Below, piece by piece: positions 31,415 through 42,790 of a stretch of DNA of 64,000 bases. The stretch lies in the NCBI GenBank assembly GCA_019055375.1, contig JAHQIW010001301.1:62001-126000 (forward strand). The letters run 5' to 3'. The first letter of the stretch is position 1; the number at the start of each line of letters is the position of its first letter. The DNA comes from Parelaphostrongylus tenuis. Its lineage: Eukaryota > Nematoda > Chromadorea > Rhabditida > Metastrongylidae. The notes under the pieces were generated by a model. It was given only the letters and a program-made list of their open reading frames with translations, made no database searches and was not told where the DNA came from. Position numbers and translations under genes: made by a program.

Positions 31415-31970
31415 CATAGTCCACAAATTTCTCCGCTGTTTTAGGTTCTGCTAGAAGGTTTGGTCTTTTCTATAAATACTCAATCCCGCCCTGCGCGCAC
31501 TCGTTGAAAAATATGTAATATAATAGCAATGTTAAAATTGATCGATAGTAGGTCCAAGAAATTACTTTTTGTTCACTTTCGAAAATATTGACACATCGCG
31601 TATTTCTTTCAATAGGCAATAACTCCACAATCGTCACTCATCCAACCCAGAATACAAGATGGTACTCAGGGAGCTGCAATGATGCATCCACTTCCCAATA
31701 ATTGATGATAAAGACGAAAAGCTCAATCTTCTCGTTTATGAGTTCGTCTGTTGCTTATTTTCCCCTAGTTATGAATGCTATTTGATCCTGGTCAAGTCCA
31801 TCCTCTGTGGTGTCGTGAGAAGTGGAGCATCCACAACTGGACTGCAGAGAGTTGGCTTTTCCGACATAAGACTAATAGTACTTTCTTGACAGCAGAGGGA
31901 TGAAAAGCTTGGTGAAAGAAGTTGCGCTAGCACTGCGCTTGAGATGATATGCAATTAGTACCACCAAACT
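31415..31970. repeat. Dispersed ~560-bp block B, copy 1
   Basis: Aligns along its length with 50345-50905 in the same orientation. Shared landmarks are CCACAAATTTCTCC near the start, GATAGTAGGTC/CAATAGTAGGTC, TACAAGATGGTACTC/TGCAAGATGGTATTC and GGATGAA near the end. By eye divergence is about 20-25%. There is no long ORF, and no TIRs or tail were identified, so it is an unclassified repeat or an old duplication. Confidence 0.65.
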
Positions 31971-32084
31971 ACGAGCTCCAATGATAATCAAATTTACTAA
32001 TTGGTAGCCATATTATGTGTACTTTTGAGCCTTGATGGATTGCGCCTTGAGTTTCAAATGTTTTTTTTTTTTTACCACACTCAT

Positions 32085-32612
32085 ATTTCAACATACGTGA
32101 TAGCTATTTCTGAGCCACGCATTGGGTTTAACATGGGCACTTATACAATGCAATAATACACGTGTTCCGGCCTTAAAATCTCGTCAATTACATGATGCCT
32201 TTTCGTCCAGTCACCTCCTCGCGGATCTACCCCTTACATAAAGAAGTCGACCACAAACGGTTTACACGCGCCAATAACTGATAAAATCACCGAACAGGTA
32301 GTGTTATATGCTTGATTGCACCTGGTCGAAATTTGAGCGTGGTCTAAACTAACACTTGAAACGGAAGTTATAATATCTCACGACTACCAGCCAAGAGCAC
32401 TCGCTTGTACAGCACTGCCCGTTCGGTGATTTTATCACTTATCGGTGGAGGTAAAACGTAAGTCGTCGTTCCTTTAGGCATGCGGTAGTTTCTTAAGGAA
32501 CTTACTGAACGACAAGTTACCGTACAAGTGACGAGGCTGTGAGGCCGAAACACGTGTACTGCACCATACAAGTGCTCGCAACAGATCACATGCATGGCTC
32601 AAAAAAAGCTAT
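32085..32612. repeat. Family-A foldback copy
   Basis: The left arm (reverse) starts TTTCTGAGCCACGCATTGGG and includes ACACGTGTTCCGGCC. The right arm (forward) starts GTCGAAATTTGAGCGTGGTC, passes CCAGCCAAGAGCACTCG and ends ACATGCATGGCTCAAAAAAA. The arms are complementary at their outer ends. The apparent minus-strand ORF inside is a by-product. Confidence 0.7.
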
Positions 32613-33389
32613 AAAGCATTCTGATGGTTTGATTGTGCATTCAGATACGCAATAACAAAAGCAAGTTTTTCAAACGTTCAGCAACCAGATAAATCAACAT
32701 TAGAGATACTGGACAAAATAAAAGAGATTCCAAACACGGTAAACTCACTCACTGCAACCATTTCTAGTTCAACAACCACAACCATCAACAGCAGAGAGAT
32801 TGCTCAAAACAAAGGAGATCCAATACAAGGTAAAAAACGATCATTGAGATCGAGAGGCATGGGGACGTTACACTGTATGGAATGAAAGACTGCGAGCTTG
32901 AAAACTATCACTGTTACGGATCACCTCAAGACGAGAGTTTACTGTTGTATGCAGTTCTCGTCCAATTTTCAGTGCAAATTAAGCATCTCCGGAATAAAAC
33001 ATGGATCAATTCCTCCCGCACCCATTTGCTAAACGAGATATAGCAGAATCTGCTCATTTGGTATCCCCTGAAACGTAAATGCCATCGTTTCCTCGAATTA
33101 GAAAAATAAGAAATATGTGCACTTATAGACAATAATGTGTGCAACTTATTTATTCCTTCTGAAAACAGATAACTGGAGTGGTTTGCCCCACCAATTTCAC
33201 TAAAATTCTGTGGGCAAATAAATTTCCATCACAGTCTATTTCATGCATCGTGGGCATTATAACCATACCCTTCAATCTTCTATCTCATGCGCACTACAGT
33301 GCTGCAATTCCTTTCAACTTTTGGAAGCCTTCAGCGGACCTATATGTTGAGCGGCAGCAATTTTCGAGCCCATCTCAATCTTTGAACAC
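32613..33389. other. No supportable gene
   Basis: Minor frames on both strands (32926-33144 minus, 33178-33402 plus) lack motifs. Confidence 0.35.
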
Positions 33390-33745
33390 GAATTTTTCCT
33401 AGAAGTGTTAGCAATTTTTTGAAAGCTTAAATATCTGGCTACAAATACACTTCAACCGTTTTTTCAAAACACCCTTTTATAACGACGTAACATCCAGAAT
33501 AAAATTTTGTACACTCGCCTTTCGTATTCATTTTTATCAGGCGTATGAATGGCTGGAAGCACGAAAAGCATGCAGCGTGTAGAGAATATTCTGTAGTATC
33601 CTAATTACAGGTTTTTAAATGGAGTCTCTGTCGATCTGGCGAAAAAATTGCTAATAGAATAACAACAGTTGCAACGCATAGCACGGTAGATTACTATGCA
33701 GCTACAAGGTAGATCAGGGGATAACGTTACTAACAAGTCGTTGTT
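33390..33745 (+). repeat. Dispersed block D, copy 1
   Basis: Aligns with 36674-37040 in the same orientation: AGAAGTGTTAGCAATTTTTT, AAAACACCCTTTTATAACG, a GCTGGAAG-containing segment and AGCACGGTAGATTACTA. Its left part overlaps the family-E pattern, so D may be a longer version of E. Confidence 0.6.
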
Positions 33746-34140
33746 GTGACTTCTCTTTACATTTTACTCAGCTATGAATCTTTTTGCCTTGCCGCAGACT
33801 GAAGAAGAAGCACCTTGGCGCAGTCTATGTGGCGCCAGATGACCGGAGGTATCAATGTAATCTTTATTTCCCATTAGGTGATGATGCTATGAAATCAGTT
33901 CTGAAAATATCCTTAGCAGAGCAATGAGATCGAATCAGAATTTTCGGCGACTTTGCTTTCCGGTCAAATCATGGAGGGGCAGGAGCGCGGTAATCGATAT
34001 CACGCCTTAAATACTGCTATTCGATTGGGAATTCTTTCACAGCACTGACAGACACATCAGATAAAACGTAGATTCTAACAGAACAAAAAATTCTCTACAA
34101 GCTAATATGCTTTTCGTACTTCCATCGATTTACACACGTA
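33746..34140. other. No gene seen
   Basis: Nothing recognisable, apart from a short GC-richer segment near 33.8 kb. Confidence 0.35.
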
Positions 34141-34146
34141 ATAAAG

Positions 34147-34769
34147 ATGATGGTGAAATGCGAGAGTGAAACAAAATATTATTTAAATTCTGTAGCGTTA
34201 CAGAAAGGTGGTTTGAAAAGCCGGCGACGTAGAGTTGTAGTCAAAGATTCAAGCTCTCAAACGATCACCAACACTCCTATAAGAAGCTACTGTCCACCGA
34301 ATGAAATCGACTTAAAAATTTGCCGCCGTCTAACACATAAGTGCCGCCTTCCGAATCGTTTAGGCATCTTGAAAATAGAGTCTTGCACCGCTCTTCGTTT
34401 GACATGCCAATGAGATACATCGTTTCTTAGAGTAGGCTCTGAAAAGTTGGAGGGTCGCACAGGGCAGTGGTACAGTTCATCCCGAACATGGCGCTCGTTC
34501 ATCATTCTCCCCTCATACTCAGCCAGCATCCCACATCAGAACCCCACTCCCAACATATCCGAAAACGCAGACACAATCGACTCCACCACCATCGAAACCC
34601 ATACGCAGAAAATTCGAAGTTTCTTGATAAAGGGATTCCGGAAAACAATAAGGGTGCAAGAACTGCTAGGGCTGCACAGCAGAAGTGGAAACGGTTCAAA
34701 AGCAGAGAAAAAACTCTCAATCGGCGAGACGCTCTCATATCAATTATCGATATACTGAGGCCTTTTTGA
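34147..34769 (+). other. Overlapping open frames of unknown nature
   Basis: Frames at 34147-34413 (starting MMVKCESETKYYL) and 34447-34769 in two registers are longer than usual here. One ends ARTARAAQQKWKRFKSREKT, a basic segment. The start of the first overlaps a family-E pattern. No start context, splice pair or family was identified, so no gene is called. Confidence 0.2.
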
Positions 34770-35392
34770 GCCTTCTAAAGCGCCCGTTATCTTTATCACC
34801 GCTGACGATTCAAACACAATATAATCCATAAAGATATTCCCTTTGCGGTAACGTTAACTTTGCACGTTTTATTGGCTATCGTACAGTTTATTGGATAAAT
34901 TGGCTCCAGATCTGGGTCTTTTGTCTCTTGTGGTAGTTGTCAAAAAAAGTTCACTATTGTGTCTCTCCTAGTTGAAGCTGCTTGCTGAGCAAATTTTCAA
35001 TTATCGAAAATCACGCTCTCGCACGAATGCGTTGTACAATCAATCAACTGCCGCCCTGAAAGAATTTACCAATGAAGAACAGTATTGACAACAGAAAATC
35101 CTATTAAAAGACAATAAATGAATTAGCCACATTTGGATCAAGGCATGATGTGAATAAATATTCGTGGCCCACATGTATCAAAAAAAACCAATAACTCTAC
35201 AAATGATGGGTGATTGCTTAACTCTGTGTGTTGCTCTACACGTCTGACCGACAGAAAACAACAAATTGGAAAGTTTGTATATAAACAAGCTGTTTAGTAT
35301 GCGATTTGATACTAATATGCTGATTTCTAAATTGCCTCGATTAGGAAAGTGTTAGATTAGACAAAGTGCATATATTAGGCTGTGACATAAGT
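34770..35392. other. No gene seen
   Basis: AT-rich sequence flanking the MITE that begins near 35.39 kb. Confidence 0.35.
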
Positions 35393-35858
35393 TTTGGCAC
35401 TATAGCAATAAAATCAAATTGAAAAATGCATTATTTTGGTACCATTCAACAGCACATTTTCTTTCTAAGATATTGGTATACAAGCTACCAACACTTGTCA
35501 CAATATAAAACCATCTCGAGAGCAAATTGGTTTGCTACTTATATACGAATGGCACGTAGGCGAAAATGCTAGTAAACGGTGTGCAAAAACTTATGGAGCT
35601 CATGGCGATGATGAGTTGCAGAAAGAATGACTGTGAAGTGGTTCGTGATGTTAAAAGCTAGATCGAATAGTTTGAAAATCAGTCGCGCTCGGCCCGTCCG
35701 CAGGAAGCTAAATTAATCTTGCACGCAGCTTCGCACGACATCTCTATCTTGAAGCAAGTATAGGCGAGTTGTAGGCCAAAATGTTGGCAGGAAAATGTGC
35801 AACTCAACAATACCAAAATCATGCAATTTTAATCATTTCTGGTAAATAAATTTGACAC
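35393..35858 (+). mobile_element. Mariner-derived MITE F1 with ~110-bp TIRs
   Basis: Starts TTTTGGCACTATAGCAATAA. The terminal inverted repeats extend more than 100 bp: left TGCATTATTTTGGTACCATT against right, read in reverse, TGCATGATTTTGGTATTGTT. Inside lies a short transposase N-terminal remnant (YEWHVGENASK, then TVKWFVMLKARS), showing it is a deletion derivative of a mariner. The catalytic half is absent. Confidence 0.7.
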
Positions 35859-36673
35859 CGAAATGTCCTGAAAAGGCAAAAACTACCAAAACGTCAGTCA
35901 TTGGATCGCTATATTGCGTTATTTTGTACTGGATACCAATTCTGGTAGCAACCGCGAGTCCGCTGAAAGAGAATCACAAAAGGACAAATTTTTTCGGAAA
36001 TGACAATTCAAGGTACCTCATTTTACTGTTGATACATTACTACGCATAATACGGTACGTACCGCTGCTTCCTCTGCATCTGTACAGTTGACAACGATCAA
36101 ATTGCCGATCTGATTAACAATGACCGCCAATGGAACGCTGAAATCGCAGCAATGAAAACACGTATAAAGAGCGATTCAGAAGCCTCTTCATTCTATCTCA
36201 CACTACTTTTAAGTACAAATTCTATACTATTCGATTGCGAACAGGCACTAGATGGATATAGATGCTTCAGAGGCTTTCAAATCACTAATTTGCGCACTAA
36301 ATTGGATAGACTTTTAGAACAAGAACATAACTCGTCAGGCAATTCGTGGTAAATTTAGAGCACATGGGTATGCTGTGAATGACGACAAAGACAGGTGTAG
36401 ACAAAACCTTTACCTTTAAGGATTATATGATATGCTTCGTATTAAGTCGCGAGACATCCCATCCTACTCACCGACTGTATTGGCGGCGTCGCGTCTCGTG
36501 GAAAAGCAGGCAGACAGTCACACATGCAAATGTTGTCTACCTGCGATTGCCGCGCAAGCGACGCTGCCTGCCCATCAACGGTGGTGTTCAAAGGGCTTAC
36601 ATATGAAGATAGAAAAAGGCAAATGGGTACTTATATGTTCAATGGCGACAAATTTTTGAGGCGATCTCATTCA
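35859..36673. other. No supportable gene
   Basis: Short frames at 35852-36049, 36152-36352 and 36379-36659 carry no motifs. Confidence 0.35.
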
Positions 36674-37040
36674 CAGGACAGAAATTTTTCATAGAAGTGT
36701 TAATAATTATTTCAAAGCTAAATTCTCCGCTACGGCTAAACGTTGCTGATTTTCCAAAACACCCTTTTATAACGCTGTAGTATACAGAATAACATTTTAT
36801 TTCTCACCTGCCTTTCACCTCAATCTTTATCATACCTATAAATGCTGGAAGGACAAAAGGCATATCAGCGTGTTGAGAGTTTTCCATAGTATCAGAATCA
36901 TGCGTTTTTATCTAAAGTTTCTGTTGAAGCTGTGAAAAAAAATCCTTAATAAGATAACAATAGTTGCCGCCGCTACGACGCATAGTACGGCAGATTACTA
37001 ACAAGCTACGCGATAGATCAGGCCACTACTTACAAACAAG
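36674..37040 (+). repeat. Dispersed block D, copy 2
   Basis: Matches 33390-33745: AGAAGTGTTAATAATTATTT, AAAACACCCTTTTATAACGC and CATAGTACGGCAGATTACTA. Moderately diverged and non-coding. Confidence 0.6.
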
Positions 37041-37289
37041 GCCGTAATATCAGAGTCTACGTTTGTATTTTAGAGTTTCTGTCGGTATTATGAGAAAACC
37101 CCCAATTGCATACCAATATTTCAGACGTGACCCATCGCTTCGCCTCTAAGCCCTCGCTAGGGCCGTGAGTTGGCTTGTAAAGAAAGTCGCCAAAAGGTTC
37201 ACTGCTGAGTAAAATGTGAAAGTAAGCCACAGCCTTTGTTGTTAAGGCAATCGCCCGATCTATCACACCAAGTGTTTGAAACGGCGGCA

Positions 37290-37400
37290 ACTATTGATTA
37301 GGATAATATGCTCAAACCCGATACGATATATCGCAGAAAGACTGCAGAAAAGGATTCCAGCAGTAAATTGAGTATTAGGTTTTACGGAAAGGAAAGGGTT
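37290..37400 (-). repeat. SINE S3, 5' part, reverse fragment
   Basis: CCCGATACGATATATCGCAG and AAAGACTGCAGAAAAGGATT align with the reverse S3 copy near 38.56-38.62 kb. Confidence 0.4.
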
Positions 37401-38094
37401 TGACAAAGGTTCAGTTCCAGCTCGAAGTTTGAAATCTTGCACATCACTGAACATCAATGTTCTACCTACACCAATGGTGCATATTTCAAAGAAGATCAAA
37501 CGTACCAGAATATCCGTCCTGTCGATTCCGACACGCGCTGATCCATTAGTTGTGGGCAAGACGGAACTTTCAACTAAATTGCACGATATTCGCTAGCCCT
37601 TAGAATCAAATGCTACCAAAGAAGAGGAAGGAAGAGCAAAGAATACAAGGAGAGATAACAAAACCAGCATAGCAATGCTCCAGAACATTAATAACCCTTT
37701 CCAAACGATAGCATAATCGATATCGCACGAGGAGCGTGATTTTCCTTATTTAAAAATGATTTTCAATTATTCAAATAAAAACTGGATTTCTTGAGTTATT
37801 CTGATCTTTCGCAGATTTCTTTACATGTCAACGTATAATGCTCATATACTTCTTATATGAGAAGAAAAATTCTGAATGTGAAAGGTAAGTTTATTTTCGC
37901 TCGCAGAACTCATCATGGATACCTCTCCAAAAAACCACTTAAGTTTTGTAACCGTCGACATTTGTACTACCGAATAACCGCTAAAATTCTAGTAAAAGAA
38001 CCTGCCTATTGAGGATAAGCCTATGCTATGCTAAAGGTCGAAATGACTTTCATAGTCCGGAAAGGATTAATGTACTATTAGATCGTTCCACAAG

Positions 38095-38768
38095 TTTTGG
38101 CACTAGAGCAACAAACAACAAGTTTTTTTGATCAGAAGTGAATAAATTGATGCTTTTGCATGATTTTGATATCGTTCAATTGCGCATTTTCTTCCGAACA
38201 TTTTGGTATACAACTTGACTACATTTGCTCTAAGAATGAGCTGTACTGCGAACGAATTCGTCTTTACCAAGCCGAATACCTAGAACAGCCAAATAACAAT
38301 AAAATCAACAAGAATCTCTTCTTTTTTTACCGCTTTTTAGGCAGGGATACAACTCCAGAACTACATTTTTAAGAAGACTGAGTGATAGTCAAAACCTTTG
38401 ACCCTCGGACGACAGGAATTGTTGATCCGGAGCTCATCATTTCTGGGGCTGGTGCTTACCACTCCACAATCGAGGCTCTGTTCTGCTATCACTCTTTTTC
38501 AGCGCAACTCGGCTCAATGCCGATATGTGCTAATCAGGCCAAACCGATCACAGTTGGTTGCCGACACAATCGATACCTTATACCGCAGAGCGACTGCAGA
38601 AGAAGAGCCCAGATAGAGGAGCCAGTAATAGGCTCCCTCTTCAAACAAGTGTAGGCAAGTCGTATACCAAAATGTTTATGAGAAAGTGCGCAATTGAGCG
38701 ATATTAAAACCATGCAATTCTAATCACTTCTGCTTAAGAATATTGAAGTTTATTGCTCTAGTGTCAGA
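38095..38768. mobile_element. MITE F2 with long TIRs, carrying an inserted SINE
   Basis: Left end TTTTGGCACTAGAGCAACAA and right end TATTGCTCTAGTGTCAGA are inverted. The TIRs continue inward: GCATGATTTTGATATCGTTC against the reverse of GAGCGATATTAAAACCATGC. The interior (about 38370-38625) is a reverse S3 SINE, so the MITE is older than that SINE insertion. Confidence 0.7.
38370..38625 (-). repeat. tRNA-derived SINE S3, reverse, nested in MITE F2
   Basis: The reverse reading gives GCGGTATAAGGTATCGATTG, GGTTTGGCCTGATTAGCACA, GAAAAAGAGTGATAGCAGAA, an A-box-like GATTGTGGAGTGGTAAGCAC and ending GGTTTTGACTATCACTC. It parallels the forward copy at 38930-39190. Confidence 0.6.
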
Positions 38769-38929
38769 GATCTGAACTTTTGAATGATTACTAACACTTG
38801 TATAAATAGTTTTTGTGCAGCGAAAAGAGTAGTATCTTTGCTTGTCCCGGATAACGTAAAAGAACCCCAGAATTCCGAACTTCGGGCGGAAATTGAACAG
38901 GTGTCGCACCCTTTCCGTGAAGGTTATTA

Positions 38930-39190
38930 CCCGCTTTACTACTGTACTTCTGCTGTGCATTCATTCTTTCTGCGATATAAGGTATCAATTGTGTAGGCAA
39001 ACAAGAGTCAACGGTTTGGCCTGATAAGCACAAAACGGAATGGAGCTAAGTAAACGCTGAAAAAAGAGTGATAGCAATACAGAGCCCTAATGGTACAGTG
39101 GCTAGGACCAGTTCCACATATGGGTAAAACGCGGGTTCATTTCCTACCTTCTAAGGTTCGAGGTTTTGACTGTCACTCAACACTGCTCAG
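38930..39190 (+). repeat. tRNA-derived SINE S3, forward copy
   Basis: The 5' part reads CTGCGATATAAGGTATCAAT and GGTTTGGCCTGATAAGCACA. A tRNA-like module follows at 39085-39150: A-box TGGTACAGTGGCTAGGACC and B-box GCGGGTTCATTTCC. The tail ends GGTTTTGACTGTCACTCAAC. The tRNA-like module is downstream of about 150 bp of other sequence, unlike a normal SINE head. It is not a functional tRNA gene, because no closed acceptor stem is apparent. Confidence 0.6.
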
Positions 39191-39329
39191 AATATAATTA
39201 TAGAGCCATACTCTGCATGAAATTCGTCTAAAGAAGAAATACTTGTCAATTTTGGTGATATCTTGCTATTTTTCTGTATTCAGTTTGATAGGTGGCGAAT
39301 TTGTTTCTAAGACAGCTTCTTCTCAGAGC

Positions 39330-39445
39330 GCTTACAGACAAGTTTATACCTATATGTTCGTAAGAAAATGCGCAATTGAGTGATATCAAAATCAAGCAGT
39401 TTTGATTACTTCTGGTGAACAATTTTGACGTTTAATGCACTGATG
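39330..39445. repeat. Half copy of MITE F (right TIR)
   Basis: GAAAATGCGCAATTGAGTGA and TATCAAAATCAAGCAGTTTT match the right TIR of F2. Confidence 0.5.
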
Positions 39446-40079
39446 TCGGAACCACTGAAACGACCTGATATGACCAGCACAAATTTCATGATTGACATAC
39501 TCTCGACCGTCCGTCCGGCATCGTGCGGCAAATCTTTAAATGATGAACGTCTTCTCAAAATCTCCCAATAAAGCAGGAAGCATGGCAAATCCCGAAACTG
39601 CTAAATTTATCTTTTAGAGAACAGAAACCTTTGAAAAAACACACATAACAAATCCGGAAAAGTACTAGATCAGCAATATATGAAAGAAGCATAGAAGCAG
39701 TGCTGATTTTTGAAGATATTTCCGGGCAATTCCACATGGTATACCGGCTCTTTTCTGTTGTAAGGAGACGAACGAATATTCTATTTCATTTGCAGTACAA
39801 GAATTTTTCATAAAAGTGTTTGTAACCATTCGAAAGCTAAGATATCTGGCTAAAGCCTTACGTTGTCCATTTTCAAAAAGACTCTTTCATAAAGTTACAA
39901 AATATAAAATAAAACTACGCCTGAGACGCGCATATTTCTCGCCGTGCAGAGCTCTTTCTATGGACTATTAGCAATCGTTCAATAGCGTAGTGTCTGCTGA
40001 TTCCAACGCTGTGCTAATTCAGCTTAGAGAATGGCGAAACTTCTAAAATTATCTGTCAGATATAGAATGAACAAGGGAG
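39446..40079. other. No gene; weak family-E copy near 39.8-40.0 kb
   Basis: TAACCATTCGAAAGCTAAGA and the following lines resemble family E at 10.53 and 56.65 kb. Confidence 0.35.
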
Positions 40080-40370
40080 AACTGTCAGCGTTAATTAATC
40101 CATGAGGGACGCTCCATGCATTCGTCTTCAATTTTTTAATTCCGTTTGAGATTATTCAATAAATATGTGGCGTTTACAAGGACTAGCGTTGGCCTCCCAC
40201 AGTGTCGGGTCAGTGCTGCTAATCCTCTCAGACCAGCCAGCTACCACTTCACCGACCCTGGAAGTGACTAGCTTGATTAGCCATGATGGGCGAGACCGAA
40301 CACATCGACCTTGTGTGCGACGCAGAACACCTCTAACCATTGCGCCACACTCGCTCCTGTAGAAAAAACA
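40080..40370 (-). repeat. tRNA-derived SINE S1, reverse, well preserved
   Basis: The minus strand starts ACAGGAGCGAGTGTGGCGCA, giving A-box TGGCGCAATGGTTAGAGG and B-box TGTTCGGTCTCGCC. The body follows (CTGAGAGGATTAGCAGCACT), then GAAGACGAATGCATGGAGCG and the tail. About 290 bp long, it is the best copy for deriving S1. Confidence 0.75.
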
Positions 40371-42465
40371 CCTAGAAAAACGCATAAAACAGATCCCGAA
40401 AAACACTTGATTCGTCAAATAACCGAGGTACATAGAAGCTTTGTTGAGTTTTGAAAATACTTTCGTGCAATTACACAAGGAATCACATAAAATACGTTAG
40501 TAACTGATCATTACTGTAGGAAAAAAAGCGAACCAGAAAGCAACTTTCTTTGCAACGATGCGCCGTCGTAAATAAAAGATTTTTCGACACGTGAAAATGT
40601 TTCTGGGACAAAGTCATATGAGACACGGTAAGAATGAACACTTGTGCGTGAAGAGGATGAGGTGGGGTGGGCGTGGCCAATGGTTGTAATGTGCGGCGCC
40701 GCTCGACACCGGTTGAATCCCCCCGGCGCCTAACACTCTTCGGTAGTCAACAAGGAACACCCTATGGAACGCCACGATCAGGCTGTCCTCAAGATCACAA
40801 AGAGACTTGCTCAGCAATTATTCTATGCCTCTCATAAGTAAGAGAGATCTTCAATCAAGCGATGAACTCGGGAGACGAGTTGAACAGTAGAAGTACTGGG
40901 ATCCGCACAGTGGAAAAGAAGGAAAAGCTGCGATAGGGACCAAATAATGTAGTGAAGTGATTTTAGGAATTCAGTGTAGGAAGAGTAAGGAAATGAATAA
41001 AATCGACGTATGCAACGACGATTTACAAGTTTATGTGGAAATATAAATTTGAGATACATTGAGAAAGTTCCGATAATGACGAGAAACTGCACAACGTGAA
41101 GCGAAATCCTGCGTCGCAGTAGGTGATCGAGTGACTGGTGATTCTTGCAGCGTAGTGTTCCTCACACTACTCTCAGGCAGTGATTAACGGAGCCCCAGCC
41201 TGGCTATCCTCGAGATTGAGTAAAGTGCTCAACCAGTATTCTGGTGTCCTCGATCAATCATCGCAACAACCTCCCACACCCTCCTCTCTTTTGCTTATCT
41301 CCCACACCTCGCAGCCTATGAATTGGCCAACAACACTTGTTCGCGTACGTGAATTAATCTTAATTTTCTTGCTCAGTGAAGCGGTCTTTCCAGAAAATAA
41401 GCAAAGCGTTGGAATCGTTAAATCCTACATTATGGAATGATTACTAATAGTCTAAAGACAAAGCTCTGTACTGCGATAAATACACGTCCTTGAAACACAA
41501 AGTTTCCCCTTTGTTGAAGCGTTATAAGTGTATGTTTTCAAAAAGCAGAACGCGTAGCTCACCAGACAGGGTATCAACCTTTTGAATGATTGTTAACGCT
41601 TTTATGAAAGGTTCCTGTCCAACGAAAGCGGTTGGTCGGCTTACAGTTTCTGTGCTACCAACGGAAATAGTCTAAAATTACCCGGCATGATTTTACCTAG
41701 GAAAATGGAGTAATTAGTAATCTATGAATTTCATACTTGAAGATCTAGTAATTTACAAAAGGACCTGTAACGGCAACGGTAGATCGACTCTACAAGTTAA
41801 CCATCAACGTCACAATTCGATCTAACAAATGCGCATATTCATTAGTCTTCACTTTCAGCAAATTGCTAGTTCTGCTCATCTCTTGAATTTCCAAAAATGG
41901 AAGTCAATTCAAGGTCTTTCAAAATCTGCTCAAGTGTCAGTTCATCTATCTGTGTCTCCTCCATTGTTATTCCGCTATGCCATGATCTATCTGTACTTAC
42001 TTCAGCCTCATTACTGTAATGTGACTACCTAGTGCGAAGTAACTTTGTGATACCTATGAAATAGCTTTATCCCAAAATTAGAGACACAATAGAAATACAA
42101 CTTAGATTTTTCTTCGTTGAGAAATGAATATTGACTAGAAATTTTGACTCAACAAATTTTTCTTCTACCTAACAGTATCCACGAAAGACAGAGATGAAAG
42201 TTTTTCTCTTGATTGAGCAGGAACAACAGACTCGTATCCTTTACCATATTCATAAACTGCTCAGTCTCGATCCCTAGAGTATCACATACATCTACACTGA
42301 TATTCTTAGAGTGAATACTCTCACATCTATATTAGTAATAATGGTTATCAAAATGCCAGCTCAACGTGCTGCTTAACCGATTGGAGTGAGTGTTCACAGT
42401 ACAAGCCACCAACAGGTAAAAAAGTCTAGGTAGTCTAAATGCATAAAATATGCATTATAATATAA
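40371..42465. other. No supportable gene; minor repeats
   Basis: Two direct, weakly similar blocks (40.61-40.85 and 41.10-41.36 kb) share TCAGGCTGTCCTCAAGAT / CAGCCTGGCTATCCTCGAGAT-type sequence. A family-E copy lies near 41.46-41.64 kb. Small frames lack motifs. Confidence 0.35.
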
Positions 42466-42469
42466 TACC

Positions 42470-42790
42470 TCTATTTCGAGTGTTTTATTAAGACCACGCT
42501 TAAATTTCAGTATATCACATAATTGTTACTTGATCCAACATGTCATGTGGTCTGTTAATGGGCTCTTGTACACCCCGATACTTTCGACCATACATTTTGA
42601 TTTTAACTTGTCATACACTGTGGATCGTTCGTCGACACTGGCCTCTTTATAGGGAGAGTAAGAACTCCCGATAGGATTGGCTAAAGACTAAAGACTGCGG
42701 GTTGGCTCGAGTGACGAGGACTCTTAGGTCGAAACACGTGAATCGGGTTGTAAGAGAGCCGAATAACAGACCACAAGATATGAAATAATA
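42470..42790. repeat. Family-A foldback copy
   Basis: Left arm TTTCGAGTGTTTTATTAAGA, TTACTTGATCCAACATGTCA, TGTGGTCTGTTAATGGGCTC. Right arm GATTGGCTAAAGACTAAAGA, GGTCGAAACACGTGAATCGG, TAACAGACCACAAGATATG. The arms are inverted around about 42.62 kb. Confidence 0.7.

Noticed and set aside
34147..34769. Two-part gene from adjacent open frames
   Set aside because: Three registers are similarly open, no splice pair links them, and the start overlaps a dispersed repeat pattern.
39085..39150. Possible genuine tRNA gene
   Set aside because: A-box and B-box are present, but no complementary acceptor stem closes the molecule, and it sits inside a repeated SINE-like unit.
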